Assembly (NCBI GenBank): GCA_946481615.1
Contig: CAMLOR010000208.1
Location: 1-6,014 of the forward strand
Length of the DNA: 6,014 nucleotides
Source: an uncultured Aquimonas sp.
Lineage (GTDB): Bacteria; Pseudomonadota; Gammaproteobacteria; Xanthomonadales; Xanthomonadaceae
Direction of reading: 5' to 3'
In this document: piece by piece, positions 4,859 to 6,014 of the stretch
How the letters are laid out: each line of letters starts with the position of its first letter
Numbering within the stretch: the stretch's first letter is position 1
Position numbers and translations under genes: made by a program
The notes under the pieces: model-generated
Told to the model about the DNA's origin: nothing
What the model saw: the letters and a program-made list of their open reading frames with translations, nothing else
Database searches by the model: none

Positions 4859-6014
4859 CTACAGATCGTAGAAGCGCCAGTCGGCCTCGATCCGCTCCGG
4901 CAGCTTCGCGCCGAGCAGGCGCGCGCGCACCAGCTGCACCGGCATCGGGCCGCCCTGCAGGATGCGGTCGTGGAATTCGCGGTCGCTCATCTTGCCGCTC
5001 TCGACGAATTCCTCGTGCAGCGCGCGAAACTGCAGGCCGCCGAGCATGTAGGCGAGCTGGTAGAGCGGGCCGTAGTCGCCGGCGAAGGAGCGCCGCACTT
5101 CGGCCGCGGCGTTCTCGCGTTCGTGGCCCACTTCGTTCACCAGCAGGTCGATGGCCTGCTGCGGCGTCATCTTGCCCAGGTGGAAGCCGAGCGAGAACTG
5201 GATGCGCGCGGCGCGGTGGCTGCGCCAGAACAGCATGCCGAGCTTGTCCTCGGGCGTGGCCGCGAAGCCGCGGTCCCACAGCAGGAATTCCCAGTACAGC
5301 GCCCAGCCTTCGCCCCAGAACGGATTCCAGCCCAGGGCCTCGCGCTGCGGCTGGTAGCGCGCCGTCATGAAATGCTGCAGGTGATGGCCCGGGATAAGTT
5401 CGTGGTGCACGACCGCGCGCGAGAAATGCCGGTTGTTGCCGCGCAGGCTGTTCAGTTTCTTGTCGAAGGGCATGTCGGCGCTCGGGAACGCCACCCACAC
5501 GTCCTCGCCGCCGAGGAAGAACGGCGCCTGCAGCTGCGCTTGCGCATCGAGCATCGTCATGCGCCAGTCGCGGCGCGCCAGCTCCGGCACGGTGACGAGG
5601 TCGTGCTTCGTCACGTAGTCGATGGCTTCGTTCGCCAGCTCCACCACGAGCTTCGGTTGCTCGCCGGGCGCGACGTGGCGCGTCTTGACGTATTCGAGTG
5701 CCTTGCGCCAATCGTCGTAGCCCAGTTCCTTCGCCGCCTTCTCCATCTCGCGATGGCACCAGGCCAGTTCGCGCTCGGCGAGCGTCAGCAGTTCTTCCGG
5801 CGTGTAGTCGATCAGCGCGTTCCCGAGGCCGCGCACCAGCGCGTCGCGGCCGATCGGATCGCCCACGATGGTTTCCGGGTCGGAGGCATCGGCGAGCTTG
5901 GCGCGCACGACGCTGGCGTATTCACCGAGCAGCCGGTCGAGCGCTTCCCACGGTTGCCGGTTCCACCAGGTGAACTGCGGATCGTAGCCGGCGTAGAACT
6001 CGTACCAGCCCTTG
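4859..6014 (-). CDS. DUF885 family zinc-metallopeptidase-like protein, N-terminus outside the window
   Basis: The last 384 codons of a DUF885 (COG4805) protein; full-length members are usually near 560-620 aa, so roughly the C-terminal two-thirds is seen. The frame stays open to the right edge, so the internal GTG at 5908 is not the real start. The hallmark HHELIPGHHLQ (residues 203-213 of the visible part) gives the presumed zinc-binding histidines and catalytic glutamate, in the family form HExxPGHH. EGWALYWE (235-242) carries the expected glutamate ligand. The family is predicted to hydrolyse peptides, often as exported proteins or lipoproteins; the signal region is outside the window, so location is not shown. 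A sequence end of ADWRFYDL is intact, with stop TAG at 4859-4861. It may be transcribed with the methyltransferase pair downstream, but a 132-bp gap with a hairpin argues for a separate unit. Confidence 0.92.
   Translation of the reverse strand, partial: KGWYEFYAGYDPQFTWWNRQPWEALDRLLGEYASVVRAKLADASDPETIVGDPIGRDALVRGLGNALIDYTPEELLTLAERELAWCHREMEKAAKELGYDDWRKALEYVKTRHVAPGEQPKLVVELANEAIDYVTKHDLVTVPELARRDWRMTMLDAQAQLQAPFFLGGEDVWVAFPSADMPFDKKLNSLRGNNRHFSRAVVHHELIPGHHLQHFMTARYQPQREALGWNPFWGEGWALYWEFLLWDRGFAATPEDKLGMLFWRSHRAARIQFSLGFHLGKMTPQQAIDLLVNEVGHERENAAAEVRRSFAGDYGPLYQLAYMLGGLQFRALHEEFVESGKMSDREFHDRILQGGPMPVQLVRARLLGAKLPERIEADWRFYDL

Noticed and set aside
4396..5370. Plus-strand open frame over the methyltransferase and DUF885 genes
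   Set aside because: Extremely Arg-rich, spans an intergenic hairpin, and is antisense to two genes with hallmark motifs.

Overview
The window is very G+C-rich, proteobacterial chromosomal DNA. G/C-ending codons, proteobacterial-style signal peptide and outer-membrane (OmpA-type) genes, and dense short palindromic intergenic repeats together suggest a gammaproteobacterium of the Xanthomonadales/Lysobacterales type (Lysobacter/Luteimonas-like). This placement is an inference from style and families, not from a marker gene. I see no RNA gene, insertion sequence, CRISPR array or phage gene.

Layout. (1) Positions 1-404 carry no credible gene. They hold three neighbouring palindromic elements: a hairpin (48-84), a pair of inverted dRS3/REP-like repeats around a perfectly palindromic centre (83-161), and a ~200-bp compound inverted repeat with further hairpins inside it (174-374). 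(2) Two minus-strand genes follow, separated by one base: a small four-helix membrane protein (1720-2085) read first, then a DAO-family FAD-dependent amine/amino-acid oxidoreductase (405-1718), whose transcript would run into the 174-374 element. (3) A divergent intergenic region (2086-2263) separates them from a plus-strand, secreted OmpA-domain peptidoglycan-binding protein with a charged helical middle (2264-3142). (4) After a 16-bp convergent gap come three minus-strand genes. In transcription order they are a DUF885-type metallopeptidase-like protein (4859 to beyond the right edge), a 132-bp gap with a 9-bp-stem hairpin, a leucine-carboxyl-methyltransferase-family SAM methyltransferase (3824-4726), and, overlapping it by ATGA, a GNAT-fold acyltransferase-like protein (3159-3827).

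How the genes may work together. Most of the window is ordinary housekeeping or envelope content. The two translationally tight pairs are the informative part. The methyltransferase/acyltransferase pair looks like a two-enzyme tailoring unit for an unknown small molecule. The membrane-protein/flavoprotein pair suggests co-production of an oxidase and a small membrane protein. No clearly new multi-gene system is visible; the acyltransferase/methyltransferase pair and the repeat cluster most deserve a second look.
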